Below, piece by piece: positions 1 through 7,315 of a stretch of DNA of 19,973 bases. Origin of the DNA: an uncultured Oscillospiraceae bacterium (GTDB lineage: Bacteria; Bacillota_A; Clostridia; Oscillospirales; Oscillospiraceae); contig CANRMG010000015.1 of assembly GCA_947631675.1 (NCBI GenBank), positions 1 through 19,973 on the forward strand. Reading direction: 5' to 3'. The notes below the pieces were generated by a model. The model did no database searches and was not told where the DNA came from. It saw only the letters and a program-made list of their open reading frames with translations. Both the position numbers and the translations under genes were made by a program. Every line of letters begins with the position of its first letter. Within the stretch, counting starts at the first letter, position 1.

Positions 1-133
1 CATCGACGCGCCCCTGCCCTTCGGCCAGAGCCTGCTTCTCATCTGGCCTCACCTGGTGGTCATGATCGCCCTGGCCGCGGCGGGCTTCGCCATCGCCTAC
101 GTCAGCTTCATGCGCCAGGAGATCCGGGCGTAA
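1..133 (+). CDS. ABC-2 type transporter permease, C-terminal end (partial)
   Basis: The window opens inside a gene; the last 43 codons (from base 2) end in TAA at 131-133. The visible peptide has a short extracytoplasmic stretch, a hydrophobic span (about [19 protein letters not shown]), and a charged cytoplasmic end, FMRQEIRA. This final helix followed by a basic FxRxEIR tail is the usual ending of ABC-2 family permeases, which form the membrane channel of drug, lipid or copper-type exporters. The substrate cannot be told from this fragment. It is transcribed toward the restriction gene and separated from it by a hairpin terminator. Other polytopic membrane proteins could end similarly, so the family call is moderate. 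Confidence 0.6.
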   Translation, partial: IDAPLPFGQSLLLIWPHLVVMIALAAAGFAIAYVSFMRQEIRA

Positions 134-163
134 AACGATACAACACATAGCACGATCTTTCCC

Positions 164-206
164 AAAGAAGAAACGGTGACCGTATCACGGTCACCGTTTC
201 TTCTTT
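164..206. terminator. Bidirectional intrinsic terminator
   Basis: A 19-bp perfect stem (165-183 with 187-205) has a three-base loop, ATC. The arms begin with an A-rich stretch on the left and end in CTTCTTTT on the right, so a U-rich tail follows the hairpin in either direction. It sits between the permease end (plus) and the restriction gene end (minus) and probably terminates both. Confidence 0.88.
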
Positions 207-221
207 TGTATAGCTTTGTGC

Positions 222-2363
222 TCAGCTGACCAGCGCCTGGTACATCTTCATGAGCTCTGCCACACACATGGATTCCGTCATGCTGCCAACGGGGAAACCG
301 TATGCCTGCATGACGGCCCTGTCATTCTTCTGGTGGGCGCGGCGCAGTTCCGGGGGCATGGTGACCTCGTCGTAAAGGTCGGCCAGGCTGGCGCCAGGAT
401 ACAGCGCCCTGGCGTCCAGAATGGCCTGGGCGGTCTGCTCTATCTTTGCCCGCTGTTCGTCTGTGGGCGCAGGCCAGGGGAAGTTGTTGTAGACGATTGT
501 ATTTGAGTAGCTATAATCACTTTTCAGCCTACCGCATACGGCCCGCATCCAGGCCATATGGACGTTGGAGGTGAGAACGCCAAGATGATAAAGAGTTGCA
601 CCTTGCATGGTGAACAGTTTATCGCCTGGAATGACCTCTTCCGACAGATAATCCATAGGAACATATCTGCGGCGTTCAGAGGACACTTTGGGAATGGCGA
701 TATAGTCGCTCCTGCACTCATAGACAGCGCCGAAAAGGGTCGGGGTATCCGCTGCTTTTAACGTGTTTTCGCGTTTGCTTGCAAGGCGGAACTCTCTGAC
801 CTGCCTTATGCGGTCCATGACGAGAGGGCATTTTTTGAGCACAGACGGGTCTGCGCCAACGAGCCACAGGCAGTAACGGGGACGGCGCTTGATAAAATCC
901 TGCCCCATCATGAAAGGCCGGATAAACTTACTGGCTAAGGGCTCCTTGCGCAGCAGATCGTCTTTTTCGTCTTCTGTCAGCGTCAGGTTGCCATCGTCGA
1001 TGGGCTGCCCGCCAAGGAACAGCTGAGGAACATCAGATATGGGTTTCTGGCGGCGCTCGATGAAGATGTCATCCGCGTCCAGAAGGTAGCCGTTGATATT
1101 GCCCACGACCTGGGGACGGTCGGAGGAATAGATGACTTTGGGGGCTGCATTTGCCGCAGTACTGAACCCCACGATCACACAGTGGACATGGGCCTTTATC
1201 CGGGCCTCGCTGTCCCAGCGGAAGGTGCGGTAGGCAAAATCGATATGTACGCCCTGGGCGAACAGCGGCTTCCACAGGTCGGCAACCGACTCCCCCTGGG
1301 TCACGGAGTTGGTGGACACCAGCGCCGCGCGTATCGCTGTGCCGGCCATCAGGTCGGCGGCTTTTTTATACCAACAGCACACATAGTCCAGGTTCCCGGC
1401 GTTCTTCCAGCCGGGAAATATACCGTTCAAGTCCTCCTTCTGGCGCGCGCTCATCCAGCGGGCGCCCACAAAGGGCGGATTGCTCATGATGTAGGAAAGC
1501 TTGTTTTTCGGTATCATGCTCTCCCAGTCAAGACGCAGGGCGTTGCCCTCGACGATGTGGGCATTGGTCTTCAGAGGCAGGAAGTTTAGATAATGGCGCA
1601 CGATGTCCTCTGTTTCCCGCAGCATCTGGCTCTCCGCGATCCAGAGGGCGGTCCTGGCCACCGTCACGGCAAAGTCGTTGATCTCGATGCCGTAAAACTG
1701 GCCGATGGAGACCCGAATGGGGTTTTCTATGTCGCCCAGGACCACCTGGCCATGCTGCCGGGCGGCGATGGCCCTGTTCTCCAGCCGGCGAAGGCAGAGG
1801 TATGTCTCTGTCAGGAAGTTGCCGGAGCCGCAGGCCGGGTCCAGGAACGTCAGGGACGAGAGCTTCTCCTGGAAGGCGGCCAGTCTTGCCTGCCGGGTCC
1901 TCTCCACGCCGATGGACTCGATCTGGGCGAACTCCGCCCTCAGCCCGTCCAGGAACAGCGGGTCGATGACCTTGTGGATGTTTTCAAGGCTGGTGTAGTG
2001 CATGCCGCCGCTTCGCCGGGTCTCCGGGTTCAGGGTGCTCTCGAACACCGCGCCAAAGATGGTAGGGCTGATCTGGGACCAGTCGAAGTCCTCGCTGGCC
2101 TGCCGCAGCAGCAGGTCCGCGATATCGCCCGTGATGCGGGGGATGATGACGTTCTCGTCGGAGAACAGGCCGCCGTTGACGTAGGGAAATGCCAGCAGGT
2201 CTTCGTCCAGATAAGGGTCCCGGCCCCGGTCCGTATCCAGGATATGAAACAGGTCTATGAGCGCCTGGCGGGCGTTTTGCCTCCGGCGGGCCAAATAGTC
2301 ATGGAATTGCCGGTGGGAAAATACGTGGGCGTCCTCTGCGTACAAACAGAAAACCAGCCGCAC
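222..2363 (-). CDS. MmeI-like restriction-modification enzyme, methyltransferase and target-recognition part (second half of a split gene)
   Basis: This is the downstream 713-residue frame of a gene split at 2404-2412. It carries an N6-adenine DNA methyltransferase domain: SAM-binding motif I, DPACGSGNF, at about residues 176-184 and the catalytic NPPF motif at about 295-298. Before them is a helical spacer, and after them a target-recognition and C-terminal region. The order fits MmeI-type single-chain enzymes (Type IIL/IIG; YeeA-like methylase annotations), which cut and methylate with one polypeptide. The GTG at 2363 is only the first start-like codon in this frame and has no obvious ribosome binding site. 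The frame itself runs back to the C tract, so this part is probably made only as a fusion with the upstream half, after slippage or in cells with a different tract length. Expressed alone it would have no nuclease domain. Confidence 0.85.
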   Translation of the reverse strand: MRLVFCLYAEDAHVFSHRQFHDYLARRRQNARQALIDLFHILDTDRGRDPYLDEDLLAFPYVNGGLFSDENVIIPRITGDIADLLLRQASEDFDWSQISPTIFGAVFESTLNPETRRSGGMHYTSLENIHKVIDPLFLDGLRAEFAQIESIGVERTRQARLAAFQEKLSSLTFLDPACGSGNFLTETYLCLRRLENRAIAARQHGQVVLGDIENPIRVSIGQFYGIEINDFAVTVARTALWIAESQMLRETEDIVRHYLNFLPLKTNAHIVEGNALRLDWESMIPKNKLSYIMSNPPFVGARWMSARQKEDLNGIFPGWKNAGNLDYVCCWYKKAADLMAGTAIRAALVSTNSVTQGESVADLWKPLFAQGVHIDFAYRTFRWDSEARIKAHVHCVIVGFSTAANAAPKVIYSSDRPQVVGNINGYLLDADDIFIERRQKPISDVPQLFLGGQPIDDGNLTLTEDEKDDLLRKEPLASKFIRPFMMGQDFIKRRPRYCLWLVGADPSVLKKCPLVMDRIRQVREFRLASKRENTLKAADTPTLFGAVYECRSDYIAIPKVSSERRRYVPMDYLSEEVIPGDKLFTMQGATLYHLGVLTSNVHMAWMRAVCGRLKSDYSYSNTIVYNNFPWPAPTDEQRAKIEQTAQAILDARALYPGASLADLYDEVTMPPELRRAHQKNDRAVMQAYGFPVGSMTESMCVAELMKMYQALVS

Positions 2364-2983
2364 GCAAAGGATGTTGAGGCTCCGCTGGACCTCAGTCTGG
2401 GGCGGGGGGGGGTGATACTATTATACTGTTTTAGCAGCGCTTCGTAGAGCACGCCCACGATCTCGCCGGCTTTCAGGGAGACCTCCATCTCCTTTTTGAT
2501 GCTCTCGTCGCCCGTGTCTACGAGAAACTGCAGGCGGTGATACTCCCTCTCCAGGTCGGAAAGAGCCACGACCTCCGGCTCGTCGTTGGGCCGGTTCATG
2601 TCGTGTATCTCAAAGGTCTGGAAGTTGCAGACGACGATCCAGCGGGGATTTTGGTCGTGGGGCAGATACCCGGCATAGCGCCGGGCCTGCTGGAAGGGGG
2701 TCAGGGAGGCGCCGTCCGATTGCCGGGCGCCTTTGCGAAGGCTGACATCCCGGCCCTTTTGCTCAATGAGGACGCGGGTGTCCCGGATGAAACCGTCAAT
2801 GAAGCTGGTGTGGTCCAGCTTCACGGGGACCTCAAAATCGATATACTTCTCCGGCTCTGTCACGCCGTAGACGTTCCGCAGCAGCGCCAGCCAGAAGGAT
2901 TGGGTCTCCTGCTTTTCATCGCCTCGGCCCTGCCAGTCGGCGGCAAATCGCCGGGCGGCAGCGCGCCTGTCCTGATCAGACAT
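2255..2983 (-). CDS. MmeI-like restriction-modification enzyme, N-terminal endonuclease part (first half of a split gene)
   Basis: This frame encodes the N-terminal nuclease domain: D63 and E74-Q-K76, a PD-(D/E)xK arrangement as in the MmeI N-terminal domain (DxxxExK class). ATG at 2983 is preceded by an AGGGGGG-type ribosome binding site and a good promoter (3017-3045), which is why I prefer it to an upstream in-frame ATG at 3028. Codons up to about 191 look genuine; after the C9 run the frame becomes Arg/Ser-rich noise and stops at 2255, giving about 242 residues. Adding one base in the run joins it to the methyltransferase frame, through PPPQTEVQRSLNILCVRLVF. The composite would be about 920 residues, close to MmeI's 919. 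It could be a phase-off allele, a real pseudogene, or an assembly miscount of the homopolymer. Confidence 0.83.
   Translation of the reverse strand: MSDQDRRAAARRFAADWQGRGDEKQETQSFWLALLRNVYGVTEPEKYIDFEVPVKLDHTSFIDGFIRDTRVLIEQKGRDVSLRKGARQSDGASLTPFQQARRYAGYLPHDQNPRWIVVCNFQTFEIHDMNRPNDEPEVVALSDLEREYHRLQFLVDTGDESIKKEMEVSLKAGEIVGVLYEALLKQYNSITPPRPRLRSSGASTSFACGWFSVCTQRTPTYFPTGNSMTIWPAGGKTPARRS
2404..2412. repeat. G9 homopolymer at the frame break of the restriction gene
   Basis: Nine consecutive G on the plus strand (C9 on the coding strand), followed one base away by a further GGGG block at 2399-2402. The two halves of the restriction gene are in different frames on either side of exactly this run, so a one-base gain restores the full frame. 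Mononucleotide runs of this length are classic slipped-strand contingency sites. Confidence 0.85.
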
Positions 2984-3016
2984 ATCCAAGCCCCCCTGTT
3001 GGCAATAAGTATCAAC

Positions 3017-3045
3017 AATATACCACATCGGCGCCGGAATCTCAA
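3017..3045 (-). promoter_or_regulatory. Sigma-A-type promoter of the restriction gene
   Basis: On the minus strand, -35 TTGAGA (3040-3045) and -10 TATATT (3017-3022) are separated by exactly 17 bases. The inferred transcription start is near 3010, about 27 bases before the ATG at 2983. There is no competing feature in this stretch. Confidence 0.7.
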
Positions 3046-3071
3046 CACAGCGTATACAACAAAATGCAAAT

Positions 3072-3080
3072 GGGGGGGGG
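3072..3080. repeat. Second G9 homopolymer, in the divergent intergenic region
   Basis: Nine G in a row, about 27 bases upstream of the -35 of the restriction gene promoter and about 98 bases upstream of the sigma-factor ATG. It is identical in length to the intragenic run at 2404-2412. Confidence 0.8.
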
Positions 3081-3177
3081 TACGCGCGTGAAAGGTCGAT
3101 TTAAGATGGATTTAATCATTTCCGGGGGCTCATCCGTTATTATCTAAGAGAGCTTCGCGAGGGGAGGTGAACGGCCC

Positions 3178-3687
3178 ATGGACGACGACGAGCTGGTGGA
3201 GCGGATAGAGAAGGGAGACACCGACGCCGCGGAGGCGCGGGTGCGCCGGTACTACGGGGCGATACTGCGCTACTGCAGGAGCCGGTGCGGCGGCGGGGCG
3301 CGGGCGGAGGACCTGACCCAGGAGACGTTTCTGCGGCTGTTCACGGCCCTGCCGGGCTATAAGAGAAAGAATCGGTTCCGGGCGTTTTTGTATACCATCG
3401 CCGAGCACCTTTGCGCGGACGAGAGCAGAAGGGTCCGGTCCTACCCCTTAGAGGAGGAGATGGCCGATGAGCGCGATCCCCTCCGGCGGGCGGAGGACCG
3501 GGCGGAGGCGGAGGCCCTGCTGGGGACGCTGCCGGCGGAGCAGCGGATGGCGGTCATACTGCGGTACGGGGAGCAGCTGAGCTTCCGGGAGATAGGGCTG
3601 GTCACAGGCTGCAGCCTGCGCACGGCCCAGAGCCGGGTCCGGTGGGCCCTGAAGAGGATGCGGGAGGTGAAGGATCGTGAAGGATAG
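3178..3687 (+). CDS. ECF-type sigma-70 family RNA polymerase sigma factor
   Basis: A 169-residue alternative sigma factor of the compact two-domain ECF type. Region 2 covers about residues 1-90 (RRYYGAILRYCRSR...AEDLTQETFLRLF...FRAFLYTIAEHLCAD, the core-binding and -10-recognition helices). Region 4 covers about 115-165 (LPAEQRMAVILRYGEQLSFREIG...TAQSRVRWALKRMRE, the -35-recognition helix-turn-helix). The start ATG is preceded by GGGGAGGTGA. It is the first gene of an operon and overlaps the next by 11 bases. It presumably directs RNA polymerase to its own operon and perhaps others; such factors are usually autoregulated. A TATTAT lies at 3138-3143, but I see no well-spaced -35, so I do not call the promoter. 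Confidence 0.92.
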   Translation: MDDDELVERIEKGDTDAAEARVRRYYGAILRYCRSRCGGGARAEDLTQETFLRLFTALPGYKRKNRFRAFLYTIAEHLCADESRRVRSYPLEEEMADERDPLRRAEDRAEAEALLGTLPAEQRMAVILRYGEQLSFREIGLVTGCSLRTAQSRVRWALKRMREVKDREG

Positions 3688-4441
3688 AGAGCTGGAGGAG
3701 CTTCTGCGCCGGGGACTGGGGCAGGAGCGCGCGCCCAGGTATCTGGAGGAGACGGTCAGAGTGTGCCGGCTTCTGACGGCGCGGCAGACCGCCAAGCCGG
3801 GGGAAGAGCGGCAGAGCTTCTGGGGCTTTTTGTCAGACGTGTTCCATTTCGAGGGGATACCCCTTTTGCTCTCCCAGCTGGTGGTGTTTTTCGCCGCGTG
3901 CCTGGCGGCGCTGGCCTCGCCCATGGGGCACTATGAGCTGCCCATGTATATGCCGATGTTCATCCTCGCGGTCATGCCCGTGTTTTTCCGGGGGCAGATC
4001 TGCCGGGTGAGCGAGGTGGAGGCCGCCACCCGCACCTCCGGGGCGCTGCTCACGCTGGCGCGGCTGGTGCTGGCAGGCGGGGGCGCGCTGGTGTGCCTTA
4101 CGTTCCTGCTGGGGCTGAAATTATACCTGCAGCGCTCCTGCGAGAGCCTGGGCCGGATGGTGATCTATTGTCTGGTGCCCTACCTCACCTGCATGACCAC
4201 CATGCTGGCCCTGGTCCGCAGGAGCCGAAGGAGCGGGGCGGGGCTGTGCCTGGCGTTCGCGCTGGGGTCCGTCTTTTTCTGGCGGTACATCGGGACGGTC
4301 CTTCCCTGGATCTATGAGGCGTCCGCCCTGGGGATATGGATCGCGGCGGTGCTCATCTATTCCTGGCTGTTCGCCAAAGAGATAACCTATATCATCCATG
4401 CCAACAAGGAGGTCAACATGTATGGAATTGTCGATCGATAG
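3677..4441 (+). CDS. Six-span membrane protein, probable partner (anti-sigma-like) of the ECF sigma factor
   Basis: A 254-residue protein with a GTG start after GGGAGGTGA. It has a hydrophilic N-terminus of about 55 residues (cytoplasmic, helical, rich in Glu and Arg), then about six hydrophobic segments near 58-80, 89-107, 124-148, 160-182, 188-207 and 214-234, and a short charged tail. I recognise no catalytic motif. The layout, with a soluble N-terminal domain on a membrane anchor translated in overlap with an ECF sigma gene, is typical of anti-sigma factors that hold the sigma at the membrane until a signal arrives. There is no zinc-binding HxxxCxxC motif, so it is not a ZAS-type anti-sigma. 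It could equally be an accessory subunit of the ABC transporter encoded next, whose start lies inside this gene (20-base overlap). Confidence 0.6.
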   Translation: MKDRELEELLRRGLGQERAPRYLEETVRVCRLLTARQTAKPGEERQSFWGFLSDVFHFEGIPLLLSQLVVFFAACLAALASPMGHYELPMYMPMFILAVMPVFFRGQICRVSEVEAATRTSGALLTLARLVLAGGGALVCLTFLLGLKLYLQRSCESLGRMVIYCLVPYLTCMTTMLALVRRSRRSGAGLCLAFALGSVFFWRYIGTVLPWIYEASALGIWIAAVLIYSWLFAKEITYIIHANKEVNMYGIVDR

Positions 4442-5291
4442 GCTGACGAAGCACTACGGGCACAAGATCGCCGTGGATAGGGTCAGCGCCACCCTCACGC
4501 CGGGGGTATACGGCCTGCTGGGCGCCAACGGCGCGGGCAAGACCACCCTCATGCGGATGCTGTGCGCCATATTGGAGCCCACCTCCGGGGAGGTGCGCCT
4601 GGACGGAAAAGACGTAGTGGGGATGGGAGAGGCCTACCGGGACGTGCTGGGGTATCTGCCCCAGGACTTCGGCTACTACCCCAGCTACACCGCCGCGGAG
4701 TTTTTGTCCTATATCGCGGCCCTCAAGGGCATACCCCGGGAGGCGGCGGGCAAGCGGGTAAAGGAGCTTTTGGGCATACTGGATCTCGCCGCCGTGGCGG
4801 ATAAGAAGATCAAGACCTTCTCCGGCGGCATGAAGCAGCGGGTGGGCATCGCCCAGGCGCTTTTGAATAATCCCCAGGTGCTCATCCTGGACGAGCCCAC
4901 GTCGGGCCTGGACCCCAAGGAGCGGGTGCGGCTGCGGAACCTGCTGAGCGAGTACGCCGGGGACAAGATCGTGATCCTGTCCACCCACATCGTATCGGAC
5001 GTGGAGGCCATTGCGGACGAGGTGTTCATCATGGACGCGGGGCAGTTCATCGCCAACGGCACGGTGCAGGAGCTGGCCCGGCAGGTGAAGGGGAAGGTGT
5101 GGGAGCTGACGGTGCCCCGGGAGCAGGGGCGGCTCTGGCAGGAGGACTTCACCGTGGCCAACTACCGGAACGAGGGAGAGCAGGTGGTGCTCCGCATCAT
5201 CTCCGACGAGGCGCCGGACCCGGCGGCTGCGGAATGCGAGCCCATACTGGACGACGCATATCTCTACTACTTCGGCGCGAAGGAGGCGTGA
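4422..5291 (+). CDS. ABC transporter ATP-binding protein
   Basis: A 289-residue ATPase that would power the permease encoded immediately after. It has all the nucleotide-binding motifs: Walker A GANGAGKTT (34-42), Q-loop Q81, signature FSGGMKQ (133-139), Walker B VLILDEP with E158, D-loop SGLDP, and H-loop H189. The C-terminal 80 or so residues form an accessory domain as in ABC-2 export ATPases (antibiotic or lantibiotic-type, CcmA-like). I chose ATG 4422 over ATG 4398 because AGGAGGT (4407-4413) lies eight bases before it and the protein then begins at the usual MELSIDRLTKHYG. It overlaps the end of the membrane-protein gene and stops one base before the permease ATG, so the genes are translationally coupled. 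Confidence 0.94.
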   Translation: MELSIDRLTKHYGHKIAVDRVSATLTPGVYGLLGANGAGKTTLMRMLCAILEPTSGEVRLDGKDVVGMGEAYRDVLGYLPQDFGYYPSYTAAEFLSYIAALKGIPREAAGKRVKELLGILDLAAVADKKIKTFSGGMKQRVGIAQALLNNPQVLILDEPTSGLDPKERVRLRNLLSEYAGDKIVILSTHIVSDVEAIADEVFIMDAGQFIANGTVQELARQVKGKVWELTVPREQGRLWQEDFTVANYRNEGEQVVLRIISDEAPDPAAAECEPILDDAYLYYFGAKEA

Positions 5292-5292
5292 C

Positions 5293-6513
5293 ATGGAACT
5301 TTTCGCTTTGGAACACAAACGGCTGTGGCGGACGCCCCGGGTGCTGATCTGCGTGGCGCTGTGCTTTTTCTACTGCATCATCTATACGACCCTTATCTCC
5401 TTCCAGTGGACCTATTTCGGCAGCGAAGGAGAGGACTCCACCAACCTGTACAGCAACCACCTTGACGGCTATTCCATGATACGGACCTACAAGGCCCGGT
5501 CGGATGCATACGGCGACTACTGGACGGACGAGACGCTCCAGAAGCTCGTGACGGATTTCCAGACCATAGAGCCGCACTCGCCTCTCTCGTCCATGTATGA
5601 CTGGACCGTGGCCTCGTCGGCGCTTAAGTTATACGAAGAGCTGCAGGACCCGGAAAATCAGAAATATCAGCCGCTGATCCGCTATGTGGACGCCACGAAG
5701 CTGACGGACTTTTATCAGCGGCGGGCAGATGACCTGAATGTCAATATCGTGATAAATCAGCAGAACCTCCTGCTCACCGACGAGGACGTAGAGACCCTGC
5801 GGGAGATGGACAGCCAGGTAAAGACCCCATGGCGGTACGAGTGGACCAGGGGCTGGGAGAAAATGCTGACCGGCACGCTGCCGCTGCTGTCAAGAATGGC
5901 GCCGTATCTGGCCATCGTGCTGGGGTTTTTGTTCTCCGGGGAGTGGCACAACAGCACCGCTCCGCTTTTACATACCACAAGATACGGATGGAAAAAACTT
6001 GCCCGGGTGAAGGTCCTGAGCGGCTTTGCCTTCGCGGTGGAGTTATATCTGCTCATCGCAGGAGGGACGGTGCTGCTGCAGCTCATCTACCTGGGGACGG
6101 ACGGATGGGACATGCCCATCCAGATGATAAAGATACATGCCGTGGCCCCCTGGAACATGCTGCAGGCGGAGCTGTACGAGCTGGCGTTCGCGTTTTTGGG
6201 CGTTATCGGGTACGCGGGCATCGTCATGCTCATGTCGGCGCTGGTGAAGAGCAACGTGCTGAGCCTGGTATTCAGCCTGGCGTTCATCTACGTGCCGGGG
6301 CTGTTCATCAGCTATCTGCCCATATGGCTGCAGGACGCCTCCCAGTTTCTCCCCATGGTGGGCAGCCCCACCGACATCTTCCGCATGAACTTCTTCCACA
6401 TCTTCGGCAAGGGCATATGGCTGCCCTATATGTCCATCACCATCCCGGTGGTGCTGGGCCTTGCGTGCGTCCCCTTCGCCATCCTGAAGTGGTCCCGGCG
6501 GGAGAGGGTGTGA
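5293..6513 (+). CDS. ABC transporter permease (ABC-2 type, large extracytoplasmic loop)
   Basis: A 406-residue membrane partner of the preceding ATPase, starting one base after its stop; the ribosome binding site AAGGAGG lies in the end of the upstream gene. It has a first transmembrane helix at about residues 18-38, then a soluble segment of roughly 150 residues (about 40-190) that should face outside, then about five to six further helices from about 195 to 395 and a basic C-terminus. That layout (one span, large outer domain, cluster of spans) is typical of ABC-2/FtsX-like export permeases acting on lipids, peptides or envelope components. The transported substrate cannot be inferred. The sigma factor upstream suggests the pair responds to envelope stress. 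Confidence 0.85.
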   Translation: MELFALEHKRLWRTPRVLICVALCFFYCIIYTTLISFQWTYFGSEGEDSTNLYSNHLDGYSMIRTYKARSDAYGDYWTDETLQKLVTDFQTIEPHSPLSSMYDWTVASSALKLYEELQDPENQKYQPLIRYVDATKLTDFYQRRADDLNVNIVINQQNLLLTDEDVETLREMDSQVKTPWRYEWTRGWEKMLTGTLPLLSRMAPYLAIVLGFLFSGEWHNSTAPLLHTTRYGWKKLARVKVLSGFAFAVELYLLIAGGTVLLQLIYLGTDGWDMPIQMIKIHAVAPWNMLQAELYELAFAFLGVIGYAGIVMLMSALVKSNVLSLVFSLAFIYVPGLFISYLPIWLQDASQFLPMVGSPTDIFRMNFFHIFGKGIWLPYMSITIPVVLGLACVPFAILKWSRRERV

Positions 6514-6523
6514 GGGACAGGCG

Positions 6524-7282
6524 TTGAAAAGCTTTCTGCCACTATTATTGGTGCTGGCGCTGGCGGTGAGCATGGAAAGCTGCAACAGGAGACTGGCCGA
6601 CCCGCCCGCGCCGGAGTTCACCGCGGCGCCTACGGCCGCGCCGACGCCGGAGCCCACGCCTATACCCACTGTCCTTGGCCAGACGGAGGATATGGGCGAG
6701 GATTACATAGACCGGTTCGTCTTTCTGGGTGACAGCACTACCTATGGCCTGGCCTATTACGACGTGCTGCCAAATTCCCAGGTATGGACCCCGGCCAGCG
6801 GCACCCTCACCCTCAACAATTGGGCGGTGGAGACGGTGGAATACTACGACGGGGAGGGGGAGGCCCAGTCCCTCTCCATCGCGGGCGCCGCCGCCCGCCG
6901 CCGGCCGGAGTATCTGCTGATAACCCTGGGGCTCAACGGCATATCCTTTCTGGGCGAGGAGGAGTTCAAGAGCTACTATACAGAGCTCGTCCGGGCCATT
7001 CAGGCCGCAAGCCCGGATACGAAGATCATCTGCAATTCCATCTATCCCGTGATAGACGCGCAGGTCTCCTCCGACATCGGCAACGACCGCATCAACGCCG
7101 CCAACGGCTGGATCGAGGCTGCGGCGGCTGAGACGGGGACCCGGTATCTGAACACTCACGATGTGCTGACGGATGAGAGCGGCAACCTGCGGGCCGGGTA
7201 CTGCAACGGCGATGGGATACATTTGAACCCAGATGGCTTCGACGCTGTATTGAAAAACGTCCGAACACATGGATGGCAATAA
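6524..7282 (+). CDS. Secreted SGNH/GDSL-family hydrolase
   Basis: A 252-residue exported esterase or acylhydrolase-like enzyme. It starts at TTG 6524, behind AGGGA and ten bases after the permease stop. Residues 1-19 form a hydrophobic signal with Cys20. Residues about 27-52 form a Pro/Thr/Ala-rich linker (APTAAPTPEPTPIPT). The catalytic domain follows with block I GDS (S71), block III G136-L-N138 and block V D230-G-I-H233, giving a complete Ser-Asp-His set. The bases before Cys20 read M-E-S, a poor lipobox, so lipid anchoring is uncertain. Being last in the sigma-ABC operon, it probably modifies an envelope polymer (O-acyl groups on peptidoglycan or glycans) at the outer face. The exact substrate is unknown. 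Confidence 0.85.
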   Translation: MKSFLPLLLVLALAVSMESCNRRLADPPAPEFTAAPTAAPTPEPTPIPTVLGQTEDMGEDYIDRFVFLGDSTTYGLAYYDVLPNSQVWTPASGTLTLNNWAVETVEYYDGEGEAQSLSIAGAAARRRPEYLLITLGLNGISFLGEEEFKSYYTELVRAIQAASPDTKIICNSIYPVIDAQVSSDIGNDRINAANGWIEAAAAETGTRYLNTHDVLTDESGNLRAGYCNGDGIHLNPDGFDAVLKNVRTHGWQ

Positions 7283-7314
7283 GGACACGCCGAAAGGCGT
7301 GTCCTTTTCCTTTT
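7281..7314 (+). terminator. Intrinsic terminator of the sigma-ABC-SGNH operon
   Basis: An 11-bp stem, AAGGACACGCC (7281-7291) with GGCGTGTCCTT (7296-7306), has a GAAA tetraloop and is followed by a T-rich tail (TTTCCTTTT). It begins on the stop codon of the SGNH gene. In the opposite direction there is no U tract, so it serves mainly the plus strand. Confidence 0.88.
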
Positions 7315-7315
7315 A

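Noticed and set aside
1593..2447. 284-codon plus-strand open frame over the restriction gene
   Set aside because: It is antisense to the conserved methyltransferase and nuclease coding and contains no recognisable domain; GC-rich DNA keeps such frames open by chance.
4413..5318. 301-codon minus-strand open frame over the ABC ATPase gene
   Set aside because: It mirrors the ATPase, which has all its motifs on the plus strand; the frame is His/Leu/Val-rich noise.
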